DNA from: CALHRB01 sp964473465
GTDB taxonomy: Bacteria > Bacteroidota > Ignavibacteria > Kapaibacteriales > UBA2268
DNA: 64,000 nt
Direction of reading: 5' to 3'
Assembly: GCA_964473465.1 (NCBI GenBank)
Contig: CAYYPE010000001.1
Location: 248,001-312,000 of the forward strand
Both the position numbers and the translations under genes were made by a program. The notes beneath the pieces were generated by a model, which worked only from the letters and a program-made list of their open reading frames with translations, was not told the DNA's origin and ran no database searches. Numbering within the stretch: position 1 is the stretch's first letter; each line of letters begins with the position of its first letter. Of this stretch, positions 44,499-52,215 are shown one piece after another.

Positions 44499-47400
44499 AT
44501 GAAAAAATATGCATTTATTATTTATTTCCTCCTATCAAGTCTTAATTTATTATCATCATGGAACTCTTCTTTCATTAAAAATCAGGGACAGCTTTTGAAC
44601 ACAGATGGCAAAATTACAGAAGAGATACAATATTATAACAATAAGGTTTCACCAGCTGTTTATGTAGCTAAAGACCATATTAGTTTTGTTATTCAAAAAA
44701 GTCAAACCATTTTGAATAGTATTAATGTTAATAAATTTGGTGCTGACGAGAGATTTGATATTGAATCGCCAGCACTATTCATGGTAGATCTATTATTCGA
44801 AGGGATAAATGAATTAAGCAAATTGGAGGCTAATTCCCCCCAAAATTTTATTTTTAACTATTATTTTCCACAACAGCTTGATGGAATAACTGGAGTATTG
44901 GGTTTTGAGAGAGCAATATACAAGGACATTTATCCCGATGTTGACTATATACTTTATTTTCAGAACAATACTTTGAACAGTGAATTTAATCTGAAAAGCA
45001 TCAATGCTATTGAAGAAATTATATTCAAATTCGAAGGGGTAAAAAAAATAAAAAGCCTGAATAAAGAATTTGTGCTGATTGTGATTGATAATGATACATT
45101 TCCAATTAAACTTCCAGATTTTTATTTAACCGATGACCAAAATGCAAAGAGCAGGATAGATATTGATTATGAGATTGACAATAATAGAATTTCGTTTTCG
45201 GCAGGAAAAAATAATTCAGATAATATTAATTCGCTATCAAATTTTGACTGGTCAACTTATGCCGGTGGTTCTCAAGAAGATAAGATAATATCCACCCAGT
45301 TTGATAAATTAGGAAATGTAATTGCAACAGGATTCTCATATAGCCAAAATTTTCCTACAACTCCGGGAGTTTGGAAAGAGCAGTTTACCGCACCTGTTGA
45401 TATTATTGTAATGAAATTTTCAAATCACGGGAATATAATCTGGAGCACATTTTACGGCTCTAATGGTATGGAATTCGGAAACGCAATCAAAGCTGACAAT
45501 GATAATAATTACTGGATAGTAGGAGAATGTAGGGATGATTTTTTTCCTGTCACGGAAGATGCTTATCAGAAGAATTATCGGGGAGGAACAGCAGATGGGC
45601 TTATAATCAAACTAAATGATCAAGGACAAAGACTTTACTCAACATACTTTGGAGGCTCGAATTATGATACTTTTTCGTCACTGGCTTTTGACTCACGGAA
45701 TAATCTATGGTTAGCTTCAAGAACAAACAGCAGAGTGTTTCCCTGCACTCAGGATGCTATAAAATCAAATCTTGATGGAGAATATGATGGAGTAATAATC
45801 CAGTTTTCTAATGATGGAAAATTGTTATATTCAACATATTTTGGTGGTCAGTATGACGATTTTTATGAAAGTCTGGTCATAGATTCTGAAGATAATGTGA
45901 TTGTGTCAGGATATTCAAGCAGTAACAATTATCCTGTTTCTTCTAATGCTTATCAAAATAGCCTTAAAGGAGCCACAAATGCAGTATTGACAAAGCTTTC
46001 CAATGATAAAAAAGTAGTCTGGTCAACATATTTCGGTGGAGCATTGTATGACTATGGTAGCAATCTTGCCATTGATGGAAATGATAATTTATACTTGCAC
46101 GGATATACTTCAAGTATAAATCTTCCTACAACTCCAGATGTTTTTCAACCAAAATTCGGGGGTGAGTCTGACTGTTTCCTTGCAAAATTTGATAATAACG
46201 GGAAATTTCAATGGGTTACTTATATAGGTGGTTCAGGTTATGAAGCAGAGGTTGCGGGAATTTATACACAATTTGGAAATGTAGCCTGCTCAAATAATGG
46301 ACAAATTGCCATAGCAGCAAAGACTCAGAGTAAAGATTTGAAAACAACTGATGATGCATTTCAAAAAAGCCATCAAGGACAATTGGACGGATTTTTCGGA
46401 ATTTTTAATCCAGACGGGACAGCTTCTACTATTTCCTATCTTGGTGGATCAAAAATTGATTACGCATACGATATTGATATCTATCAGGATTCAATGCTGG
46501 TGATTTGCGGAGTAACCGAAAGCCCTGATTTCCCTCAGAAAAATAGTTTTCAGCCAGTTTTTGGTGGAACAAGGGATGGGTTTATTGTTAAGTTCGGAAC
46601 TGGCACAAAGTGTGAGTTTCCTGTTTTCGAACATGCTGACTTCAAAAATGTCAGGCAATTAAATTTTATTGGAAATGCCCACCAAAATGAAAATTTCATC
46701 CGATTGACCAAATTAAAAGTTAATGAAGCAGGTGCAATATGGTTCAATAAGAAACTGCCACTTCAATATGGTTTTACAAGCAATTTTGCATTTAGGTTTT
46801 CCGAGGGCTCGAACAATAACTGCAAAGATAATTCAGAGGAAGGAGCAGATGGAATTGCACTTGTCATTCAAAATTCCAATCCATATACTCTTGGTTGGTC
46901 TGGCGGGGGAATTGGCTATGATGGAATAAAAAATAGTATTGCTATTGAATTTGATACATTTTCTAATGATTCAACTCAGCTTGAAAACCTTTTCGATCCT
47001 AATGGTAATCATATTGCAGTTCAAAGTAATAGAGCCAATGAGAATACATCGAAGCATCTTCATAATATTAAATTAGCCTTGAATGATAATATCCCGAAAA
47101 TTCATTCAAATGGAAGTACTTATTATGTGTCAGTCATATATAATCCAAAAGCAAAAACTATGACTGTCTATTTTGATTCCACTAAGTATTTATCTAAACC
47201 TGTTATTTTTATCAAGGATTTTGACCTATCTAAATTAATAAATCTTGAAAGTAATGTTTTGACATATATTGGTATAACAGGAGCAACAGGATGTGCTTTC
47301 CAGAAGCAGGATATTCTAAGCTGGGATTTATGCATTGATAAGGCTTTTCCTACTGATGTTGAAGAGACCACAGAAAGTGATGATGAGTTGTTTGCTATTT

Positions 47401-47639
47401 TTCCAAATCCTGCTAACGATAGACTAATTGTCATCTCCAAAATGGAACTTAAAGAAAATATCGAAATAAAATTAATAAATGTTCTTGGTTCAATCCTTGA
47501 TATTCCGATAAGAAATCAAAATGAAATTAATAAGAATGCTATTGAAATTGACATCAGAGAAATACCCGCTGGCTTTTATTTACTAAAGATGATAAAAAAT
47601 AATATTTCTTACACAAAAAAAATAATTGTAACAAAATAG
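44499..47639 (+). CDS. T9SS cargo: DUF7948 + seven SBBP repeats + L-type lectin domain
   Basis: A 1046-residue secreted protein. Signal peptide at 1-20; a DUF7948-type N-terminal domain (about 24-200, starting IKNQGQ). Seven SBBP repeats of about 64 residues begin at positions 251, 315, 380, 444, 508, 572 and 645 (each W/Y-STYFGG-like), enough for one closed seven-bladed propeller. An L-type (legume-like) lectin domain spans about 709-946, with the metal-site stretches GADGIALVIQN and IAIEFDTFSND. A T9SS type A sorting domain (FPNPANDR) forms the last 80 residues. Predicted surface-exposed carbohydrate-binding protein; sugar unknown. Its lectin module matches that of the next gene. Confidence 0.88.
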   Translation: MKKYAFIIYFLLSSLNLLSSWNSSFIKNQGQLLNTDGKITEEIQYYNNKVSPAVYVAKDHISFVIQKSQTILNSINVNKFGADERFDIESPALFMVDLLFEGINELSKLEANSPQNFIFNYYFPQQLDGITGVLGFERAIYKDIYPDVDYILYFQNNTLNSEFNLKSINAIEEIIFKFEGVKKIKSLNKEFVLIVIDNDTFPIKLPDFYLTDDQNAKSRIDIDYEIDNNRISFSAGKNNSDNINSLSNFDWSTYAGGSQEDKIISTQFDKLGNVIATGFSYSQNFPTTPGVWKEQFTAPVDIIVMKFSNHGNIIWSTFYGSNGMEFGNAIKADNDNNYWIVGECRDDFFPVTEDAYQKNYRGGTADGLIIKLNDQGQRLYSTYFGGSNYDTFSSLAFDSRNNLWLASRTNSRVFPCTQDAIKSNLDGEYDGVIIQFSNDGKLLYSTYFGGQYDDFYESLVIDSEDNVIVSGYSSSNNYPVSSNAYQNSLKGATNAVLTKLSNDKKVVWSTYFGGALYDYGSNLAIDGNDNLYLHGYTSSINLPTTPDVFQPKFGGESDCFLAKFDNNGKFQWVTYIGGSGYEAEVAGIYTQFGNVACSNNGQIAIAAKTQSKDLKTTDDAFQKSHQGQLDGFFGIFNPDGTASTISYLGGSKIDYAYDIDIYQDSMLVICGVTESPDFPQKNSFQPVFGGTRDGFIVKFGTGTKCEFPVFEHADFKNVRQLNFIGNAHQNENFIRLTKLKVNEAGAIWFNKKLPLQYGFTSNFAFRFSEGSNNNCKDNSEEGADGIALVIQNSNPYTLGWSGGGIGYDGIKNSIAIEFDTFSNDSTQLENLFDPNGNHIAVQSNRANENTSKHLHNIKLALNDNIPKIHSNGSTYYVSVIYNPKAKTMTVYFDSTKYLSKPVIFIKDFDLSKLINLESNVLTYIGITGATGCAFQKQDILSWDLCIDKAFPTDVEETTESDDELFAIFPNPANDRLIVISKMELKENIEIKLINVLGSILDIPIRNQNEINKNAIEIDIREIPAGFYLLKMIKNNISYTKKIIVTK

Positions 47640-47717
47640 ACATTTTAGTTTTAATTAAATGTTAATTTGGTCAAATTTTATAAATTTGATTTTTTAAAAA
47701 ATTATGAATTATTGAAA

Positions 47718-50700
47718 ATGAATACTAATCAGTTCAGTTCAAAAAAAATAATTTTCTTCTTAATATTAATTTTATTTATTATTGGTAGAACTGAGACAAA
47801 AGCTCAGGATAATTTCGATAGCAAAGGCAAAGATTTCTGGCTTACTTTTTTACCGAATTATCATAATAATAAATTTTCAAGCCAGACAAAAAGGAAGTTT
47901 GGGGACTCGCTTTATATATTTATTACATCAGAAAAACCCACAAGGGGCAAGATTGATTATACTGATAATAAAAACCAGAGCTCAACTCATGACTTCACAA
48001 TAACAAATCCTTCAGACGTATATACATTTAAGGTAAGCTTTTATGATATTGAATTGGTGGGACAGAACGACAGTGGAAATGAAGATCCATTTCTGGATCA
48101 GAGCCAGACAGTTGTAAAGCAAGCATTTCATATAACATCCGAAGACGACATTACAGTTTATGCTTTGAATCAGGCAGTAACGACAAGCGATGCTTTTCTT
48201 GTTTTGCCAACAGATGTACTCGGGAAGAATTACTTCATAATGGCATATAACAGCGATGGATCAAATTTTCTTCAACAACTTTCCTGGACTCCATCTCAGT
48301 TCGGAATAGTTGCTATTGAAGACAATACGGAGATTCAGATAATACCTTCATCACCAACTCACAAAACCCAGATGAATGTTCAAAATGTGAAGTTAAACCG
48401 AGGGGAAACATATTTTGTTCAGTCATTGATAACTGAAAACAACCCACATAATGATCTGACCGGGACAGAAATAATTTCTTCAAACCCGGTAGCAGTTTTT
48501 TCAGGTCATCAAAGGGCAAAAATTCCATATGACTTAGTTGGGGAGTCGTTTTCCCGGGATTGTTTAATTGAGCAATTGCCACCGGTGAAGGTATGGGGAA
48601 AAAATGCACTGCTTGTACCTTATACTCAGCCGTCACAGATTACACCACAAGGAAATGATTTATTCAGGATATTGGCTGCTTACGACAGCACTCAAATTTT
48701 TCTCAACGGGGGGTTCATAACCACTCTTAACAGAGGAGAATTCTACGAAGGAGAATTAAGAAATTCAGCCAGTTTGACAGCTTCCAATCCTGTGCTTGTA
48801 GCTCAATTCAAAAAAACATCCGCAGTAACACCGGAATATAAGATAAGCGATCCATTCATGATGATAATTCCACCAAAAGAGCAGTTCCTGAAATCCTGCA
48901 GAGTTATAAATAATCAAGCTTTTGAGTTAGCTGCTGATAATGTGAATTATGAAAAAGTGTATCTTGAACAATATATCATAATTGTTTCCCCTGATAATTA
49001 TCTTCAGACTGTAAAGTTAGACAATCAGCCGGTTCCAGCGAATGCGTTTGTTCCAATATCCGGTTCAGGTTATTCCTATGCCAATATTCGGGTAGAAGAT
49101 GGAGTGCATACTATTGATGCTGACGAGCCGGTAGGGGTCTATGTTTATGGTTATGGATATGCAGTATCTTATGGATATATTGGTGGTATGGGGTTCAAAC
49201 CAAATGAGTATCAGCCACCTGAAATCACTGCTGATTATGATTGTTACAAAGTTAAAGGTGTGGCTTCTGCCTATACGGGTAATGACTCAGGACTGGGTCA
49301 GTTGATTTCGGAAAATGAAGATAATGTTACTGTTACAATTGAAAATTTCAAACCATATAAGAAAAACGTAGCTTTTTCAGCAGAGCTGAGAGATTACAGA
49401 TATGATGGTTATTTCAAACTCACAGCTGTTGATTCAACGGGTTTAAGTTCCACAAAAGAATTTTTCATTCCCGGATTCACAATTTCAATTATTGGAAATG
49501 AAAAGACTGATACATTGAGAGTATTTCAATTTAATATGAAAAAAGGGGAAACCGTCTGCTTCACTGTGCCAATAAAGAATTATGGAACCAAATTTGTTCA
49601 AACTATTAATTCTTATATTTTCAGAAAACCGGGATTTACAGTAACATCGAATAATAGAGTATTAAATCCATCTAATATTGATTCTATAAGAATTTGCTAC
49701 ACAGCCCCAAACGATGATGCTGTGATAGATACATTGTTTGTAAACACAGAATGTGGTAGCAAAAGTATCCTGATTGTAAAGGTAAATTCAACAAGGTGTG
49801 ACGCAAGCGAATTTAACTATACAGATTTTTCGAACCCGCAGCGGATATTTTTTGCAGGTTCTTCGAAATTAGCAGATAAATATTTAAGAATAACATCATC
49901 GGCAGTCAATCAGAGTGGAGCAGTCTGGCATACAACAAAGGTTCCGGTCAAGAGTGGATTTTATACAAAATTCAAATTCAGATTTACTGAAGGCAGAAAT
50001 AACAATTGTGAAGATGGCTCACTACCCGGTGCTGATGGAATAGCTTTTGTAATACAAAACACCTCCCCAATGATTTCAGGAGGTCTGGGCGGTGGCATTG
50101 GTTATGACGGCATAGAAAATTCAATAGCAGTGGAATTTGATACATATTCCAATGATTCCTTACAGATTGAAAATCTTAAAGATCCGAACGGAAATCATAT
50201 TGCTGTTCAAACTCGTGGAAAACTTGCCAATTCATCGAGACATAACAAAGACAACACACTGGCAATTTTGAAAGATGTTATACCAATTCGGGCTGATGGG
50301 ACAATATATTATGCAATGATTGATTATAATGTTGAAAAAAATAAAATCAGAGTTTTTCTTGATACAACTGATATATTTACAAAACCTGTTCTTATTGCCG
50401 AAAATGTAAAGATTGACGAAATTTTGAACTTAGAAAACGGAACACATGCTTATGTTGGATTTACTTCTGCTACAGGATGTGCCTTTGAAAATCATGATAT
50501 TTTAAGCTGGTATCTATGTCCGGCAAAAGAAGGGCAGACCCTCGATATAACTGAAAAAAATAAAGAAGATTTAAAAGATTTAAATTTGGTTTGTTCCCCT
50601 AATCCATTCGATGAGAAAGTAATTATATCTTATTATATTCCTTCTCAATCTCATCTTGAAGTTGGTGTCTATGATCAACTCGGCAGAGAGATTTCTCGTC

Positions 50701-50837
50701 TTTATGATGATATGCAATCACCGGGTAACCATACGATTAACTGGTTACCAGAAAGAAATATTAATAGCGGACTTTATATTATTAAATTCAAATACAAAAA
50801 TGATATCACATCAGCAAGACTAATACATTTAAGATAG
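47718..50837 (+). CDS. T9SS cargo: IgGFc-binding-type N-terminus + L-type lectin domain
   Basis: A protein of about 1039 residues. Signal peptide (IIFFLILILFIIGRTETKA) after the ATG at 47718, which I prefer to an upstream in-frame start at 47667. About 30-500 resemble the IgGFc-binding N-terminal domain (GKDFWLTFLPNY, VYALNQAVTTSDAFLVLPTD, SGHQRAKIP, GYGYAVSYGYIGGMGF). About 702-938 is an L-type lectin domain with GADGIAFVIQN and IAVEFDTYSND. The C-terminus is a T9SS sorting domain (SPNPFDEK ... GLYIIKF). Probable surface adhesin; binding to IgG itself should not be assumed. A TAAATTTG box at 47681-47688 lies in the leader. Confidence 0.86.
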   Translation: MNTNQFSSKKIIFFLILILFIIGRTETKAQDNFDSKGKDFWLTFLPNYHNNKFSSQTKRKFGDSLYIFITSEKPTRGKIDYTDNKNQSSTHDFTITNPSDVYTFKVSFYDIELVGQNDSGNEDPFLDQSQTVVKQAFHITSEDDITVYALNQAVTTSDAFLVLPTDVLGKNYFIMAYNSDGSNFLQQLSWTPSQFGIVAIEDNTEIQIIPSSPTHKTQMNVQNVKLNRGETYFVQSLITENNPHNDLTGTEIISSNPVAVFSGHQRAKIPYDLVGESFSRDCLIEQLPPVKVWGKNALLVPYTQPSQITPQGNDLFRILAAYDSTQIFLNGGFITTLNRGEFYEGELRNSASLTASNPVLVAQFKKTSAVTPEYKISDPFMMIIPPKEQFLKSCRVINNQAFELAADNVNYEKVYLEQYIIIVSPDNYLQTVKLDNQPVPANAFVPISGSGYSYANIRVEDGVHTIDADEPVGVYVYGYGYAVSYGYIGGMGFKPNEYQPPEITADYDCYKVKGVASAYTGNDSGLGQLISENEDNVTVTIENFKPYKKNVAFSAELRDYRYDGYFKLTAVDSTGLSSTKEFFIPGFTISIIGNEKTDTLRVFQFNMKKGETVCFTVPIKNYGTKFVQTINSYIFRKPGFTVTSNNRVLNPSNIDSIRICYTAPNDDAVIDTLFVNTECGSKSILIVKVNSTRCDASEFNYTDFSNPQRIFFAGSSKLADKYLRITSSAVNQSGAVWHTTKVPVKSGFYTKFKFRFTEGRNNNCEDGSLPGADGIAFVIQNTSPMISGGLGGGIGYDGIENSIAVEFDTYSNDSLQIENLKDPNGNHIAVQTRGKLANSSRHNKDNTLAILKDVIPIRADGTIYYAMIDYNVEKNKIRVFLDTTDIFTKPVLIAENVKIDEILNLENGTHAYVGFTSATGCAFENHDILSWYLCPAKEGQTLDITEKNKEDLKDLNLVCSPNPFDEKVIISYYIPSQSHLEVGVYDQLGREISRLYDDMQSPGNHTINWLPERNINSGLYIIKFKYKNDITSARLIHLR

Positions 50838-50977
50838 TTAAGATTTGAATATAATAATTATTTAGTTTTTAAAAAAATATTTTTATTTATAACTAAATTA
50901 TTTTATATTATCACTGTCGTTTTTGTAATTTAAAATTAATTAATTTTTCACAAACCAATAATGGGAGAAAGTAAGTG

Positions 50978-51280
50978 ATGGGAAAGAAAGAAGTATTTTC
51001 TGACCAAGAAATTGGTATACTTGCGAAAAGGTTCAAAACTCTATCCGAAGGTTCTCGCTTGAAAATAATCAGGGCATTGCATAGCGGAGAAAAATGTGTA
51101 ACTGATATAATCAACATTACAGGATTGCTTCAGGCAAACGTTTCGAAGCAATTAAAAATTCTTGAAAATGATGGTGTTGTAACCTGCCGACCAGCCGGTT
51201 TACAAAGATTTTACAAAATTTCTGATCCAATCGTCTTTCAGATTTGTCAAGAAATATGTCAGTCAAAGAAAGTAAATTGA
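50978..51280 (+). CDS. ArsR/SmtB family transcriptional regulator
   Basis: A protein of about 100 residues with a winged helix-turn-helix: LAKRFKTLSEGSRLKIIRAL, then VTDIINITGLLQANVSKQLKIL as the recognition helix region and GVVTCRPAGLQRFYKI as the wing. There is no obvious metal-binding CxC in helix 3, so it may respond to something other than metals. The ATG at 50978 is preferred over GTG at 50975. It lies six bases before plsC, so it may regulate that operon. Confidence 0.85.
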   Translation: MGKKEVFSDQEIGILAKRFKTLSEGSRLKIIRALHSGEKCVTDIINITGLLQANVSKQLKILENDGVVTCRPAGLQRFYKISDPIVFQICQEICQSKKVN

Positions 51281-51286
51281 TTTTTT

Positions 51287-52021
51287 GTGAGTTCTCTTCT
51301 TAACAAGGTTCGTTTTTTTATAAAAACTATTGGATTGGTTTTGATAACATTAGGTGATTCATTAATTGTGCTGTTCGGAGTCACCTTTAATTCAAAGAAA
51401 TACAGCTTTTATGAGCATTCAAGGAAATGGTCACGAAGAATACTCAATTTCAGCGGGGTAAAACTGAATATTATTGGGTTGGAAAACGTTGATAAAAATC
51501 AGACGTATATTTTTATTTCCAATCATAGTAGTTTATTAGATATACCCGTGCTTTTTCTTACTATTCCTGTTAATTCACGTATAATATATAAAAAAGAGCT
51601 TGAAAAAATTCCCATTTTTGGATATATGCTCAGGAAATCCCCGTTAATCCCGGTGCAAAGGGAAGACCCCCGCAAGGCTTTTGATAGTATTCAACAATCC
51701 TTAGATTCAATAAAGGAAGATATTTCAGTTATAATTTTTCCGGAGGGAACCCGTTCCCCAAGCGGAGAGTTAGGTGAATTCCGGAGAGGAGCATTTAATT
51801 TAGCTACACGATCAGGAAAGCTTATAATACCAATAACAATTATTGGAACAAATAAAATCATCCCCAAAGGAAAGTTTAAAATAAACAGCGGGGTAGTAAC
51901 TGTAATTTTCAGCCCTCCAATAAAACCTTCGGAGAATCTAACAGCAAGGGAAGAAAAAGAGTTGATGAAAGTAACCAGAAGCATTATAGAGATGAACCTA
52001 AGTTCTGTAAACACAAAATAA
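51287..52021 (+). CDS. plsC: 1-acyl-sn-glycerol-3-phosphate acyltransferase
   Basis: Makes phosphatidic acid from lysophosphatidic acid at the inner membrane. A 244-residue protein with one N-terminal membrane helix, the catalytic HX4D motif at His80/Asp85 (NHSSLLD), the acyl-acceptor block IPVQRED-like LIPVQRED, FPEGTRSPSG (about 149) and the PITIIGT block. GTG start. It follows an ArsR-type regulator and is followed at once by the promoter of tRNA-Phe. Confidence 0.92.
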   Translation: MSSLLNKVRFFIKTIGLVLITLGDSLIVLFGVTFNSKKYSFYEHSRKWSRRILNFSGVKLNIIGLENVDKNQTYIFISNHSSLLDIPVLFLTIPVNSRIIYKKELEKIPIFGYMLRKSPLIPVQREDPRKAFDSIQQSLDSIKEDISVIIFPEGTRSPSGELGEFRRGAFNLATRSGKLIIPITIIGTNKIIPKGKFKINSGVVTVIFSPPIKPSENLTAREEKELMKVTRSIIEMNLSSVNTK

Positions 52022-52053
52022 TTTGTAAAAGTAAAAAAAAGGTCTTAATTTTG
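52022..52053 (+). promoter_or_regulatory. predicted Bacteroidetes-type promoter of tRNA-Phe
   Basis: TTTG at 52022-52025, directly after the plsC stop codon, then 20 bases, then TAATTTTG at 52046-52053. Exact match to TTTG-N19-21-TAnnTTTG. The mature tRNA begins 14 bases later. Same arrangement as at tRNA-Gly. Confidence 0.7.
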
Positions 52054-52066
52054 TTTTTTCGAAAAA

Positions 52067-52139
52067 GGTCAGGTAGCTCAGTTGGTAGAGCAGTGGACTG
52101 AAAATCCACGTGTCGGCGGTTCAATTCCGTCCCTGACCA
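52067..52139 (+). tRNA. tRNA-Phe (GAA)
   Basis: A 73-base cloverleaf: acceptor GGTCAGG pairs with CCTGACC (52132-52138), discriminator A at 52139. D-arm GCTCAGTTGGTAGAGC; anticodon stem GTGGA/TCCAC with loop CTGAAAA, giving anticodon GAA at 52100-52102; T-arm GGTTCAATTCC. The 3' end is followed by CCCA, so a proper CCA is not encoded in place. Own promoter upstream and terminator downstream. Confidence 0.97.
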
Positions 52140-52153
52140 CCCAAAAAAAAGCA

Positions 52154-52196
52154 AATCCCTTGTAATTTCAATTAGTTACAAGGGATTGTTTATTTG
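52154..52196. terminator. bidirectional terminator between tRNA-Phe and clpC
   Basis: AATCCCTTGTAA (52154-52165) and TTACAAGGGATT (52176-52187) form a perfect 12-base-pair stem with a ten-base loop. The minus strand has a run of eight T right after it, so it is strongest for clpC; the plus strand has a weaker T-rich tail for tRNA-Phe. Confidence 0.82.
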
Positions 52197-52215
52197 CATA
52201 CATTATGAATACACT

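Noticed and set aside
47681..47688. TAAATTTG box as a promoter of the IgGFc-type gene
   Set aside because: The spacing to the nearest TTTG (47666-47669) is 11 bases, and nothing like TTTG occurs at the expected distance.
47718..50837. Reading the IgGFc-binding-type protein as an immunoglobulin-binding virulence factor
   Set aside because: The domain is common in free-living FCB bacteria; the name reflects the first member described, not a shown function here.
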